DNA from: Tomocerus qinae
Lineage: Eukaryota; Arthropoda; Collembola; Entomobryomorpha; Tomoceridae
NCBI GenBank assembly: GCA_020055645.1
Contig: CM034546.1
Coordinates: 67,828,001-67,892,000, forward strand
DNA length: 64,000 bases
Reading direction: 5' to 3'
Shown: one piece after another, positions 22,553 to 34,713 of the stretch
Position numbering within the stretch: the stretch's first letter is position 1
How the letters are laid out: every line of letters starts with the position of its first letter
Translations under genes and position numbers: made by a program
Notes under the pieces: model-generated
Database searches by the model: none
Told to the model about the DNA's origin: nothing
What the model saw: the letters and a program-made list of their open reading frames with translations, nothing else

Positions 22553-23913
22553 GTGATTCAGTAGGGTAATAAATGCCAAGTGGTTAAGCACTACGAAAAC
22601 ACGCGAGATAAAATTATAATGTTGTTTAAATAAAATTACACAAAACGCCTGGGGCGTTTATTGCAGTATTGATGGTACTCAACTTTGCGTTGACATTCAT
22701 GCATGCATCATTTCAGTCAGTCATACTGTGCAATTGTACACCAAATTTGAATGATTAGAGTGATCGAGTAAGTTATGACCCAATTAAATATCACTCATTC
22801 TTTATCAATATTTCTTTTTGACTTTGAATATATTTACCTTCAAGAATTTGCTGACTTGGGCAATATCGTTTTGATGTCAACCTTTTCAAAGATTTGTACT
22901 GGCCTGCTATCTGCTTGTACTGCTAAAGAAAAGGAAGGATCAACAGTTTAATCAGGTTACAAATCTTAAATCTGTAAGTTGCATACTATTTAAATCAAAA
23001 TTTTCTAAATGAATAACTATAGCTAAAGCTGACATTCAGTAATAATTGGCATTGCCTATGACCATTGATAAAAGTATAACAGTATACAGTTTAACATGAT
23101 CGATTAGTGATTATACTGAAGCCTTTTCGATTCAAAGTGAAGCCTGTGTCATTAAGTAAAGAATATATTTTATTATAATTGACCATACAATACAATGATT
23201 GCCATTTGGTGAGGTGAGATGCTTAAACCTGATATCCAACATTGAAAGCCCGTAGATTTCATTACTGAATTGATTCAAATTTTTCATCTTTACGAAATAC
23301 ACGCGATTAAACCCGATTCTTTAAATTCTTACAGGTTACAAATGATCAATAAATAATAAAAACCATAATATTTTAAGGTTTTTTTTTGGGAAGTACCATC
23401 CGCATTCCATGCAGAATATTAGGCTAGTAAATGCATGAGCAAGTATCATATTATGCACGCAATGAAATGATTTTGTTAATGGTTCTGTAATGTTTAGAAC
23501 TGCAGCGAATGTCGAATGTATACTGTGACATCATTTATAACACCAGTTATTCATCTGCAATCCCACCTTACAAATCATCGTATTAGAAAATGCAAAACTT
23601 TTGAGATGATCCATTTAAAAGGTAAAAGATCAATCTTAAAATATAATTTTCCAGAAATATAATAATAATACTGAAAATGTTATAATCAAAAATTTATTCA
23701 CGTATTTTTAGCATTTTTAAAAAGTATGTAATTTTCGACGGATTGTCTTCCCAAGGAAGACGAAAAGAAGAAATTGAATCTGGACGACCAACTCAAACCG
23801 AAAAACGCTGCCCTGGGGAATCATTATCAATACGTAAACTCCTGTCTACGGTAGGAAATTCCAGGATGACTGGAATATCGCCTGTCATCTTTTGTCTTAT
23901 TACAGCCTATATA
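22553..23913. other. Intergenic, no gene seen
   Basis: AT-rich. Contains the 'ggggcgtttattgcag' inverse of motifs near 21700. The frame at 23743-23928 runs into the adjacent MITE and lacks support. Confidence 0.4.
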
Positions 23914-24097
23914 ATATCGTCTGCTTAACATTACAAAGTAACAAGCCAATTTATCATAGCTTCCACTAAGTAACAAGCCATTTTATCATGGCAGCGACAA
24001 GACAATGTAACAAACCTAACTCCTGATACAATGGCCTGTTACTTTGTAGCAGCCATGATAAAATGGCTTGTTACTTATAATGTTAAGCAGACGATAT
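23914..24097. mobile_element. MITE of the CGTCTGC family (copy 1)
   Basis: Ends are ATATCGTCTGCTTAACATTA and its near-exact inverse. The inside holds several inverted 'agtaacaagccattttatcat' segments. Related copies lie at 33721-33848 and 53141-53362. Confidence 0.7.
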
Positions 24098-25321
24098 GTC
24101 AAAACAATTCTCCTCTAATTCAAGAAAGCAACTTTTTTATTAAATATTAACCGCTCTGCATGTCACGTCACGTCACATGAAATTTCATCCCTCTCTTTTC
24201 TATCGTCTGTTAAACTAGTTTTTAAAAGTTTTATGCACCAATTTCTCCTAGATTTTCAATTTTAAAATTTAATTTCAGAAACGTTCAACCCAACTTGATA
24301 ATAGTGATATTTTATTGGAGGTAGAGTTACTTACTACATTACTGAAAGAAGAAATCGTTTGGGCATATGGTAACTCGCCTTGAAATAAGCCTTAAAAAAG
24401 TTGTGTTTTCCTCGAAGCCTTTGGAGACTTTGTGGTTATTCAGTGATTCCCCGAATAATAATATTCGAGTTATTTTGAATACCGAGTATTTAAATTTAAA
24501 TGTCGAATATTCTACTCCAATGTTTGATGTAATCTAACGTTCCTAACTAATCCGGTTAAAAAGCCAAATTCGTTTTTTACATCGAATATTCGATTAGAAT
24601 TTCAAATATTCGTTACGAATGCTTAATGTCGACTATTCGAGATCGAATACTCGCAACATCAATTAAATTGGAGTCATAATAGTAGCATGTTTATAATAGG
24701 TTATTGTTATTTGAACAATGGATCTCTTCGTTCTTTTATTACAGTGTAATATGATTTGCACAAAATAATTTTATTTCCAAACTGATGGTAGTACGTGTTG
24801 AAGCTGAAACAACTATTAAATGTAAAATAATGGGAGGAACCTGCAGCAGTGCGGTGGAACATTTTTCAGGTTCAAGATAATATGTTTATTAAAAACCAAA
24901 TAAAACGAATAATTATGCACATATTATTAATGCCAACCGGTCAAAAAGAATTTTAACTAAAATTGAAAATTGTATTTCTACCTATAGATACTGAAATAAG
25001 ATCTTATAATGAGAAACAGGCAATAGTAGCAGAAAAGTTAAAGCCTCGTTTAAAAGGAAGCCCTTCATTGTAAGATATTTAATCTCACTTTAATAGTTAT
25101 ACTAACTCACTTTTTGATTTTTCTCCTGTATGATTTTGTAATACAAATACGTCATTATTAATATTTAGTTCCCGTGAATGGATGGATTATACCGAACATT
25201 TAGATCATTCGACGGGGCCAGATGTAGTTGGTAAAATAAATGACCTTTAAAAATTGCAAATTTAAATTGCATGGCTGTTGTAAATATAATGTTCCTATTA
25301 CCTTAATTCCATGTAGTACAT
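24098..25321. other. Intergenic, no gene seen
   Basis: AT-rich with short 'cgaatattcga' palindromes near 24440-24660. No supported exon. Confidence 0.4.
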
Positions 25322-25888
25322 ATATTAATGACCTACCCCCAATTTGTCAACACTAAAATGTCAACAGAGCAAAAAAAATCGAAAACACCTTTTGTCAACC
25401 CCATTTTTTTGTCAACAGCAATTATCCTTTTTGTCAACACCAGTGTTATTGATATAAATAGTCAAAATTACGTACTTGTACTAGATTAAACCTAAATTAA
25501 ATAGGCAATGAAAACACTGAGTAAACCTTATGGTTTAGTAACCATAAAATAAATCCTTAACTAACACGTTGTTTGAGTAAAAATTAATTAAGTCAAAGTA
25601 AATACGTCATATAAGCAGTAAGAAAAGTATCATGAATACAACGGTATAAATAAATCCACTCAGAGAAAGAAAGTTTGGATTCGTTTCGAATAATTTTTTA
25701 AAAGTTTTAAAATATTGTGCAGCCTGAAGATCTTTCTCGCTAGGAAATGTTTGCTTTACAATGATCCTAACTAATGTGTTGACGAAAAGGTTACTATGTG
25801 TTGACAAAAAGTGATTTCCAAAAAAAAGTTGTTGACAAAATGGTGTTGACAAAAAGGTGTTGACAAAAGGGGGTAGGCCCATATTAAT
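25322..25888. mobile_element. MITE with TTGTCAACA subterminal repeat clusters
   Basis: The element runs about 25330-25880. Left CCTACCCCC and right GGGGGTAGG are inverted, flanked by ATATTAAT on both sides (25322-25329 and 25881-25888). 'Ttgtcaaca' units recur about four times at each end in opposite orientation, as seen in transposase-binding subterminal arrays. Confidence 0.72.
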
Positions 25889-25931
25889 AGATGATAGAAG
25901 AAATATATAATTTGAAATGGGTAAAGGTTTA

Positions 25932-26896
25932 TGGGTAAATAGAAAAAGGTTTTTAGTCAATAAAAAAAGGCTTTTAGTAAATAGTCCAACGGTTCATAAA
26001 AAGAAGTAACTGGGTCAATAAAAAAAGTACGAAAGTCAATAGAAAGAGTACAAAGATCAATACTTAGAATGATTTTATTTAGTCAATATTAAATCATAAT
26101 TATAATAAAAAATGAGAACTTTGAATGATTTTTATAGTTAGTCAAAATTAAATCAACATTTAATTAAGTATTTAAATTGGACAATAAATTTGTATCATAT
26201 GAGTTAAACTTAAGTTATGAGTTATATGAGTTAAATTCACTGTTTCACGAGCTTTGGGAATTTCTGGAGGTCTTCCTGTTTTCCTTTACACGCTAACAGG
26301 TATCCGTTTAGCCCTTGCGGGAAATGTATGTACTTTTCTCATGCTAGCAATTTCAATTATGTTTGCACATATAGTTTTTTTGATAAATTGGACAAGTACA
26401 TATTGAACCCGACAATTTTCGATGTTGGATATAACCTGCCATATAGAAGTTTGAAATAATTCAATAGCATAGGTAAGCTCTTATCTACAATTGATAGGAA
26501 GTTCATGCAAGGTACTTTACACATCTTATTATATTATAGGAATGGTATGACTAAGAACTCGACCTATGCCTGGACGTATGCAGCACAGTGTAGGTTTAAT
26601 AACTCGTATACTCAAGTTTAACTCATATTATGATACAATGGTATTGTCTAATTTAAATAATTAAATGTTGATTTAATTTTGATGACTAACTATAAAAATC
26701 ATTCAAAGTTCTCATTTTTTATTATAATTATGATTTAATATTGACTAAATAAAATCATTCTAAGTATTGATCTTTGTACTCTTTCTATTGACTTTCGTAC
26801 TTTTTTTTATTGACCCAGTTACTTCTTTTTATGGACCGTTGGACTATTTACTAAAAGCCTTTTTTTATTGACTAAAAACCTTTTTCTATTTACCCA
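25932..26896. mobile_element. DNA element with about 285-bp terminal inverted repeats
   Basis: Arms 25932-26218 and about 26611-26896 are nearly perfect inverted copies, beginning TGGGTAAATAGAAAAAGG. The unique core of about 390 bp encodes nothing recognisable. Such long arms recall Foldback or Mutator-type non-autonomous elements. No target duplication was found. Confidence 0.75.
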
Positions 26897-27139
26897 GTGA
26901 ACCCATCACCAAATATTATTTTCTTATGCAGAAACATCAAAAAGTTAATTAACCCAACTATTGTTCTTTCAAGTCAATTAAATAGGCCATTTTAAGGTTT
27001 ATTGATTTCTGAATTTTGACTACCAAAATTGACGATAACTCTGTCAATTACATTGAAGTAATATCATTTCTACAATAAGCATAATAAAAATTGCTATTAA
27101 ACAACTTTGTCAATCTAAAATTACACTTTGCCCATTTAG

Positions 27140-28126
27140 AATTTGATGAAATCCCCGTTGGTTATGACACTAAGAAATTATTGATTTACGTTATTACAAA
27201 ACGTTACATTAGATTATTAAAAATTACAAACGATGTCAAAAATGATGATTATAATATAATATTATATTTAGTAGAAAATTTTAGTACCTACAAATAAATA
27301 ATTGTTTATAATTTTAATATTTTTAGAATCTGAATCTCCATACGAAGAGGGTCGCTACGAACAGTACTTAATATCGTTAAAATGGGTTGACAGTGAAACT
27401 GGGAAGTTTAAAGCTGTAAAAACATTCAAGCCATTTCAGATGACTTTTGAAGATCACGTTAACTTAAAGTGCATTTCCATTAACAATAATAAACTTGACC
27501 GCTCAGAAATAGTTAAAACTCTTAGGTTATGTCACAATCTTAGCAAGCTTGTTTTTGATGATGTTGAAATCGTTGGTTGCTGCAAGAAGAAGGTCAATTT
27601 GCCACACCTGAAGCATGTTAAAATGAATCTGGTATCAAGAGAGACCAACATTATTGAAAATACACAGAAAATAGATTACTATACTTTTTTCTATAAGAAC
27701 ATTGTTTCTTCACTTGATATATTTACCATAAATTATATAATTATTATTTTCAATCAAGATTTATTGGTTGAGGTGAATGAAAATCAAAAGTCTTTAACTT
27801 TTACTATGAAGGAAGATCTAGTCGTTCCAATAAGGGGCAACATAATTCCCTTTTTAGTGAATAAAATAACATTGCACCATTGCAATGTAAATGGTATTCC
27901 AATGGATTTAGAACATTTGGAATTGGAAAATGTAAGAATTGTACAAGAAGCAGAAAATGTTAAAGAATTTGATATTACTCAATTTATTTCTTCTAAACTG
28001 AAGTCATTGATAGTTAATTGCGAAGATCCAAATTGTACGAAGATCAGTGTCAATATGGATTCCCTAAAATCAATTAAGACTGTATCACTAAAATACTGCA
28101 AAATACATTATCCAGCGGGAAGTTAA
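27140..28126 (+). CDS. LRR-like protein, 5'-incomplete
   Basis: Two exons are proposed: 27140-27283 (after a pyrimidine-rich 'cccatttag' acceptor) and 27327-28126, separated by a very short 43-bp intron with matching phase. The frame is open upstream to 27088 but lacks a Met, so the true start is missing or further upstream. The long transposon ending at 26896 may have separated it. The product has irregular leucine-rich repeats such as LSKLVFDDVEIV, LPHLKHVKM, LEHLELENVRIV and LKSLIVNCED, of the type found in F-box/LRR proteins, but no F-box is visible. A hydrophobic in-frame stretch (about 27680-27755) interrupts the repeats and might be intron or insertion. Possible relative of the F-box gene at 37142-38560, or a decaying copy. 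Confidence 0.5.
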
Positions 28127-29141
28127 AATGGCATTATGGCATTTAAAGTTTTTATCTATTTTTTACATTATTTAATTTATTTTTAATGCATAATATTTAT
28201 TATCTTAAAGATTAAAACCATATTTATAGGATTAGATTCGGTTGTATATGGTATTCATAAAATTATTGTTTAGATGTAACATCTAGATTTTTGCAATTTA
28301 TTTGTCATAATCAGTAATAATTCATGCGTTTATTATATTACAGGACCACTTTTGTCCAATGTATTTTTTGCCTGCAAGTTGTCTATATTATTAATAAGTT
28401 GATTAAATATAACTACTACTTTCATCCATACTTTCTGCTGCCATAAGGGCAACCATCCCAGATAATATCAGTTTATCGTAAGTAAGGAGATTACAGTTTT
28501 TAGAATATTCTTCTAGCTACAGACCGTTTCCTGGCAAAGTTAGAGTTAGACAAAGATTTCATGAATCAAAAGACAAAGCAGTCTGACATTTTATGATTAG
28601 TCTTTAATTTTATTTCATGTATTTGACTTTTATGTTCTGCATTTACGGTTTAAATCTGATCGTGTCGTGAATTATTTAACTTTATGATAAAGATGCTGTT
28701 TTTAGTAACTATTAATATTATTTGCTTAATATTATTTACTTACTTATTACTTGATTTCATATCAATAAATAATTTGATTTGATAAGACCCTTGCTTGTTA
28801 CCTAACGCATCATTTTTAATTCCTGGTTATGTCAAGCCACAGTGCACTCTGTTGTCATATTATGCAATATTGTATAATTGTGGTTACTCTATAGTCATGT
28901 GCTTTTCATAATTAAATTGCGCTCTGCTCTCATAAACTCGTCAAGTATCTGGATGTGTTGGTAAGTGTTTAAATATTACCAATATTATATTAGGTATATA
29001 TTATATAATATTATATATACCGTTATATTCTTTAAATATTATAACAATATTATGCAACATATATTTTGAATTAATATTCATATTTTCCTATTAATTTTAA
29101 AATTACTGGGTTGATAATTACTTAAATTATTTTGGCAAGAT
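28127..29141. other. Intergenic; possible 5'UTR exon of the CARD-like gene
   Basis: AT-rich. A donor-like 'gttggtaagtg' near 28957-28967 may end a 5'UTR exon of the following gene. Otherwise nothing supported. Confidence 0.35.
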
Positions 29142-30014
29142 ATGGCAAAGGAAAACATAAGAAAAAATATTGGCTTTCTTTCGAAGAATCTCACTAATTT
29201 TCCGGAGGTCATTACCTATTTTCTGCAGGAAGGAATCTTCGAGGATTCAGAATTAACAGTTATTGTGAGTGCAACTGTGAAATTAGTATCTGATCATTAT
29301 ATATTAGATTACTTAGTTGGACAATGTATATTTTTAATAAAATCAACATGTTTTTATTTTTGTTGATTGCGATTCCTTTAGGAGAATGACAAATTGTCTA
29401 GTGGCACTTATTTGAAGCTTTTCCGAGAATTAATGAAGAAACAATTGGAATCAAAGCTCACAAAGGTCATTGAAATTTTCAAAGCAACTGGAAATGAACA
29501 TTTGGCAGAGAAAATTGAAGGGAGCCGCAGTGAATTCACACTTGTCGACGCTGAAGTCGACAGTAATCAAGTCTTCAATTGCGAATTTCTGGAATTATGT
29601 AACTGCGATTTCATGAAAGACGGGGAAAGGGTTGAAGTGACAGATTTAAGTATTAGCATTGGAGAGGCTGTCAAAGTTTTAAAAATAATTTGTGACCAAG
29701 GCACGAGAGTAGATATTAACTTAAATTGTCTGAGTGCGATGGAATGCATTAATTTGCGAAGAGTTCGGCTTGTAATGGAATCCCTCATTAGGAGAATGGA
29801 TAACGTGCGCGAAATTGAATTTGACTTAGTTGATTTTATCCGCCAACAACAAGAAGTTCATAATGTCCTAATAAACGAATTTGTTAATTTTGGACGACTT
29901 AAGAAACTGTCTTTGAAGGGCAAAAATATGAGCGTCGATTTGAGCGGTCTCAGCATCAAAGCAGAGTTACATGGCACGAAGGTGGTTACTAGCCTTAGAA
30001 ACAACACCACTTGA
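29142..30014 (+). CDS. CARD-like domain protein with LRR-like tail
   Basis: Two exons, 29142-29264 and 29382-30014, joined in phase 0 by a 117-bp GT-AG intron, encode 251 residues. Residues about 1-95 resemble a caspase-recruitment domain (CARD): six amphipathic helices with a FLQEGIFED segment, matching the 'L-x-x-x-G-x-x-T/E-D' of helices 2-3, and a closing FKATGNEHLAEKIEG, very like the closing helix of classical CARDs (F-x-x-T-G-x-x-H-L). The rest (about 100-251) has leucine-rich-repeat-like strands (LELCNCDF, VDINLNCLS, LKKLSLKG). CARDs mediate homotypic assembly in apoptosis and innate immune signalling in the cytosol; here that role is inferred. No NACHT or caspase domain follows. Assignment rests on pattern recognition, not a search. 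Confidence 0.6.
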
Positions 30015-31445
30015 ATCATTTTATGCAATAGTATTTTAAAAACATGCCGTGCACACGTTAATTAGTAGAATAACGGCAAAGTAACTTAATACAATTATTT
30101 ATCAATTAAAAAGAACTTAGGTAGGTAATAAAGTGCAATAACAGTTAGTTTAATCGTGTTTTGGGTGTTTTAGGCTATAATATCGATTATTCTATAAATG
30201 TATGTCTATTTTAATTGTACCATAATTAAATGTAGAAGTAATAATTAGTTTACTATTTTTAAGGCACGTTAATTATGGTTCCCTATTATTGTGTCTACTA
30301 TATTGTTTGACTCTTGCCTTGTATGCATGAACGTAAGTGAAATCCTATATAACCAGTAAAATTATTTATGCGTATTCAGTCACCATTTATTTTTAAACTT
30401 AAAATTATATTGCAGCAAAAATATATAGGTAAATAATATATTTTGTAAAAATAAAATACTGCAAATTCTTCACAACAAATTAAACTTAACTTAAATAAAT
30501 TGTAGAAAATTTCAATGTTTATTATTTTAATTATTGGTATTCATTAAGTATCATCTTGTTGTATAGCTACTTACAGGTACTTATCTAGAGCCGGGGGTCG
30601 TGAGGGGGCACTGAATGATTTGTTGCTCTCATCTCGACCAAATTTCTGGATACGTGCTTGACTACTTTGTACTTACATTATACTGTAATTAGTCATTATT
30701 CCTGCCTTTTATCGCTTTAAATGCAGCAAATGTTAGATGACTTCAACTAAGCAATGTAATTATACATAAATACACATACAATTTGGAGTGGAGATCAACT
30801 ACTCCACAAAATCGTTAGATTAAATGGGCATTTTCAAAGTTACTGGATTGATAAGATAAAACATACGAAAATCGTCAATCTATATTCAAATAAATATTAA
30901 GTGGTTTACAATGTTCATAACATGGTCTTTCGTATGCATTCCCATCATACAACTTATAATTATAACACTATTATATTTCTACCTTTCGGTCATTGTGCAA
31001 CCTTGTGTCAACTATAGTAGTACCTAACGTATATAGTCTTTTCGTGAAATTAGTTTTTGCAACTGTCGCTAATCTACATAATTAGTTTGGATTTGTACAC
31101 TGGTAAAAATAGTATAGGTACCTATTTTACAAATATCACTACTATTAAATGTTGCAAATTCAAAATTGTTCGTGTATATTATACTTGTTTATATTTGTAT
31201 TTCCTTCTTAAAAGGTATAAATATTAAAAGTAACTTAATCTCCGCTAAATAAACCCACTTTTCATATACAACGTATTAACGTAATAACTTGTCAGCAAAT
31301 AAAAGTGCAATAATTTGAAATGTTTTAGAAGTGCATTAAGCCTAATTATTATGCCTGGCTTCAACTATTGTTTCTAACATATCGTAACTTTTTCTCTGAA
31401 TCAATTTTTACTCAATTATATTTTATTATAGGGTAGCATTCAAAC
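30015..31445. other. Intergenic with a partial hAT-like end
   Basis: Near 30588-30662 the inverse of the CAGGCACGTAT-ended repeat is seen ('aaatttctggatacgtgcttg'). Just before 31446 is the leader 'ttatagggtagcattcaaac' shared with the other module genes. Confidence 0.4.
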
Positions 31446-31949
31446 ATGCAGGTGAATGGAATATACACTCTGGACGGATCAACGGTTGTAATCCAAAATA
31501 ACCGGTTTGTAAATGGTTCTGGAACTCACTGGGATCATTGCCGTTACACTGGAGAGTTTAAATATGGGAAAGCCAAAGTTTTTGGTGGACCGGGATCTTC
31601 TTGGCCACATACAGAAACCCAGGAATGGGTAGCCCAAGGAGATTTAATGATTGTAAATGGGGGGAAACATGTGTGGAAGAAACAATATAAGAATGGGGGC
31701 TGGCATTTACCGTTGGATGGCGTTTACCGTTTGGACAGCTCGACTGTTGAAGTTCGTGGTGGGAAGATTGTTGGAGGAACGGGAGACCATTGGAATCATT
31801 GTCGCTACACTGGAGAATTTCATGATGGGCGAGCTACCGTTTTTGGAGGACCGGGTTCTTCTTGGCCTCGTACTTTAACCCAATCATGGGTATTACAAGG
31901 CAATTCAATGGTAGTGAACGGAGGGGCTCATGTTTGGTACAGACTGTAA
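31446..31949 (+). CDS. Two-module repeat protein (module family copy 2)
   Basis: A 167-residue intact frame: module 1 (about 1-79), a short linker containing a W, and module 2 (about 91-167). Both modules have the full set of landmarks (HW-x-x-C-x-Y-T-G-E-F, V-F-G-G-P-G-S-S-W, T-Q-x-W, V-N-G-G). The Met is preceded by a leader conserved with 4678 and 34252, including a likely 'tatag' 5'UTR splice acceptor. No signal peptide. Nearly identical in parts to the broken copy at 34252, so duplication was recent. Function unknown. Confidence 0.8.
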   Translation: MQVNGIYTLDGSTVVIQNNRFVNGSGTHWDHCRYTGEFKYGKAKVFGGPGSSWPHTETQEWVAQGDLMIVNGGKHVWKKQYKNGGWHLPLDGVYRLDSSTVEVRGGKIVGGTGDHWNHCRYTGEFHDGRATVFGGPGSSWPRTLTQSWVLQGNSMVVNGGAHVWYRL

Positions 31950-33720
31950 CCAATAATTACACCTACTTGCACTTAACTGTTCAATATTATTATAATTTTC
32001 TAGACAGAGGACAGAGAATTACCAACATCATCGACTTTCCATTAAGGCTTGCTTCTTAGCTGATACGCGTTATAACTTTTTGTGCTCATTTCAAAAGATA
32101 TCCAAATGTGGTTTTTAATCTTCGGTCCCTGACATAAATACAGACGCTTTGTTTTCTGAAATAGCAAACATTAAAAAAGTACGATTTTTTAAAGCTTGGG
32201 GGTCTAGACATTTTCACATCTCACATTATACGTAGTTCAGTTTTTAAAGCAGTGAAAAGTAAAATTTTTCAGGAACAATCCCTATACATGTCCCGCCAAA
32301 TGCTTTCCTCTTTTGACGTCGTGATAAAATTTGTAGCACAAGAAAACATTTACTGAAAGGTATACTTTTACATTATTTTACACTCCACTACTTTGTGGTC
32401 GAACAGATTTTATTATTCATAACTGACAACACGTGTGCTTTAGCTAAGCAAGCCTTAATCCACTTCACGTTTTCTCTTTCTTCTCATGTTTAATACAATA
32501 TGTCTGGTTTTTATAGAAATAAATGGCAGTTTTGAATGTCGATTTACTAAGGTATATAATATTAATATTATGCTTGTTGGACATTATAACGCCTAATGAT
32601 ATTTTACTAGGTGCCATTGCATTTTCTCAAAATCAGCATAATAAAAATCCCGGTACGAATAATTTTAATTTCCTAATGACGACTGACACGATTAAACTCA
32701 ATTTGAGAAATTATAAGAAAAAATGATAATGTTTAGGTAAGAATTTATGTATCTTGGTGTAGCAGCTACTTACAATACAAAAATAAATTATCACTCCTGC
32801 GTAAGCCGTGGATGATAAACTAAATCCAATAGTTATGTGAAAATGCAGAATCTACTTTATTTGAGTGAATATCTATTGTTCGTCAACAGCTAAAGACGTT
32901 ATAATAATTTTGCAATTTTAAGTCTCCGATTAGTTTTGATGATAAAAGACAAAGCCTAGCCTACAAAAATAATCACCTCAAATAAATCTCAAACGGAGTA
33001 TATTAGTTATATTATATGGCTTGTAATAGATATACTATATACTTTAAATTTATATTGGCCAGAGTTATCATCGGTCTGTCTTTACTTTTCGTTCTTATGT
33101 CAGAAATCAGCAAGCTGAACGATTTGGTCATCCCTAAATAATCTTACTCAACCACAATCACCCCTTGGACTGACGCGCGTATGGGATTTGTATTTGCAAT
33201 TATCGTTGAGTTTATGTTGGTCACTTTACACTTCCATCGCCCGTATGCCGATGTCCTTTGTCGGCAGTACTGCTAATGGCAATAGCGGGACAACGAGGAA
33301 GTTCTGGTCAACCGATTCGAGATGGAAGATGGGCCGAGGACATCCCCACAATTAGGAATAAATATTTCATACAGAATTGGAAAATGGTTTCTCAACTTCT
33401 CCATTTTTAGAAATGGGGTAGTTGCGTTTTTTTGCTTTGCCTGCATTTATTTAGCGTACTGGAGCACCGATTGTGGCTCAAGACTTTAACCACCCGAATC
33501 TAAACTTTGTTAAGAGCTTTAAAAGTTAAACAAAAATCCTTTAGATGAACTAATGTACCACCAAACTGACCGAACTAATACAATTCATTATCTTACACTT
33601 ACAATCATAACCGATTTCATCTTTTGTGTTGGATTTGGAAATCCATAAATGATTGTTTTACCTACGTAAAACTGCCACAATAAATGTACAAGAATAAATA
33701 ATTGTTTTATTGACATTATA
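31950..33720. other. Intergenic, one weak small ORF
   Basis: A 67-codon frame (32523-32726, +) starts with a hydrophobic segment that could be a signal or anchor, but there is no homology or splice evidence. The rest is AT-rich without supported features. Confidence 0.35.
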
Positions 33721-33848
33721 TCATGACCGCGACAAAGTAACAAACCACTAGGTTTGTTACCTTGTCACAGCCATGATAAAATGGTTTGTTACTTTGTAGC
33801 AGTCATGATAAAATGGCTTGTTACTTTGTAATATTAAGCAGACGATAT
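33721..33848. mobile_element. MITE of the CGTCTGC family (copy 2, truncated left)
   Basis: The right end 'aatattaagcagacgatat' and internal 'agtaacaaaccattttatcat'-type segments match the element at 23914-24097. The left terminus is missing. Confidence 0.6.
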
Positions 33849-34251
33849 TATTCTTCTTTAGGAAATGTCAGGGTTAAATGATCGCTAATTTATTTTTTGA
33901 TGCGGCATAAATATTAAGTGCAACTTATTACATAAAACGATTTAATTCATATAGAAAATAGTATATTATGTAATAAATTCGATTGTCTTATAAATAAAAA
34001 ATAGCAAAAATGTTTCTCATTCTTGCCACTTGCAAAGGTAACAAAGGAAAATTCAAAAGTATTATTTAGTACAAGGCCACCAATACTGATATTTAATTTC
34101 AAAAACTTTCCGTGTCAACACTTTTTGGTTTAATTTCGAAATAGGCTAATATTAACCCAGATATTGCTTTATCAAATGATTATAATACATCCTTTCTTGT
34201 CCCCGACTCAAAAACTCAATTATGTTTTATTATATAAGGTAACATTCAAGC

Positions 34252-34713
34252 ATGCAAAAGAATGGAACATACACTCTGGACGGGTCCACCGTTGTAATCC
34301 AAAATAACCGGTTTGTAAGTGGTTCAGGGGAATTATGGAATAACTGCCGATATACTGGAGAGTTCCAGTATGGGAAAGCCAGAGTTTTTGGTGGACCGGG
34401 ATCTTCTTGGCCACATACAGAAACCCAGGAATGGGTATCTCAAGGTGACTTAATGATTGTAAACGGTGGGAAACATGTTTTGAAGAGACATTTTCCTTGT
34501 GACGGTGCTTACCGTTTGGACAGCTCGACTGTTGAGGGAAAACCGTTGAAGGTAAGGGAGACCATGGAATTATTGTCGCTACACTGGAGAATTTCATGAT
34601 GGACGAGCTACTGTCTTTGGAGGACCAGGTTCTTCTTGGCCACGTACTGTAACCCAATCATGGGTATTACTAAGACAATTCAATGGTAGTGAACGGCGGG
34701 GCTCATGTTTGGC
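34252..34713 (+). pseudogene. Broken two-module repeat protein (module family copy 3)
   Basis: Module 1 is intact from the Met at 34252, with the conserved leader 'taaggtaacattcaagc'. Near 34536 a short deletion shifts the frame, so translation ends at 34599. The remaining module-2 landmarks (Y-T-G-E-F, V-F-G-G-P-G-S-S-W) continue in another frame to about 34713, with a further indel near 34668 relative to 31446-31949. Two separate frame breaks argue for a pseudogene rather than an exon boundary. Confidence 0.75.

Noticed and set aside
25607-25960. 117-codon minus-strand ORF
   Set aside because: Overlaps the MITE at 25330-25880 and its repeats; its apparent peptide repeats only reflect the TTGTCAACA units.
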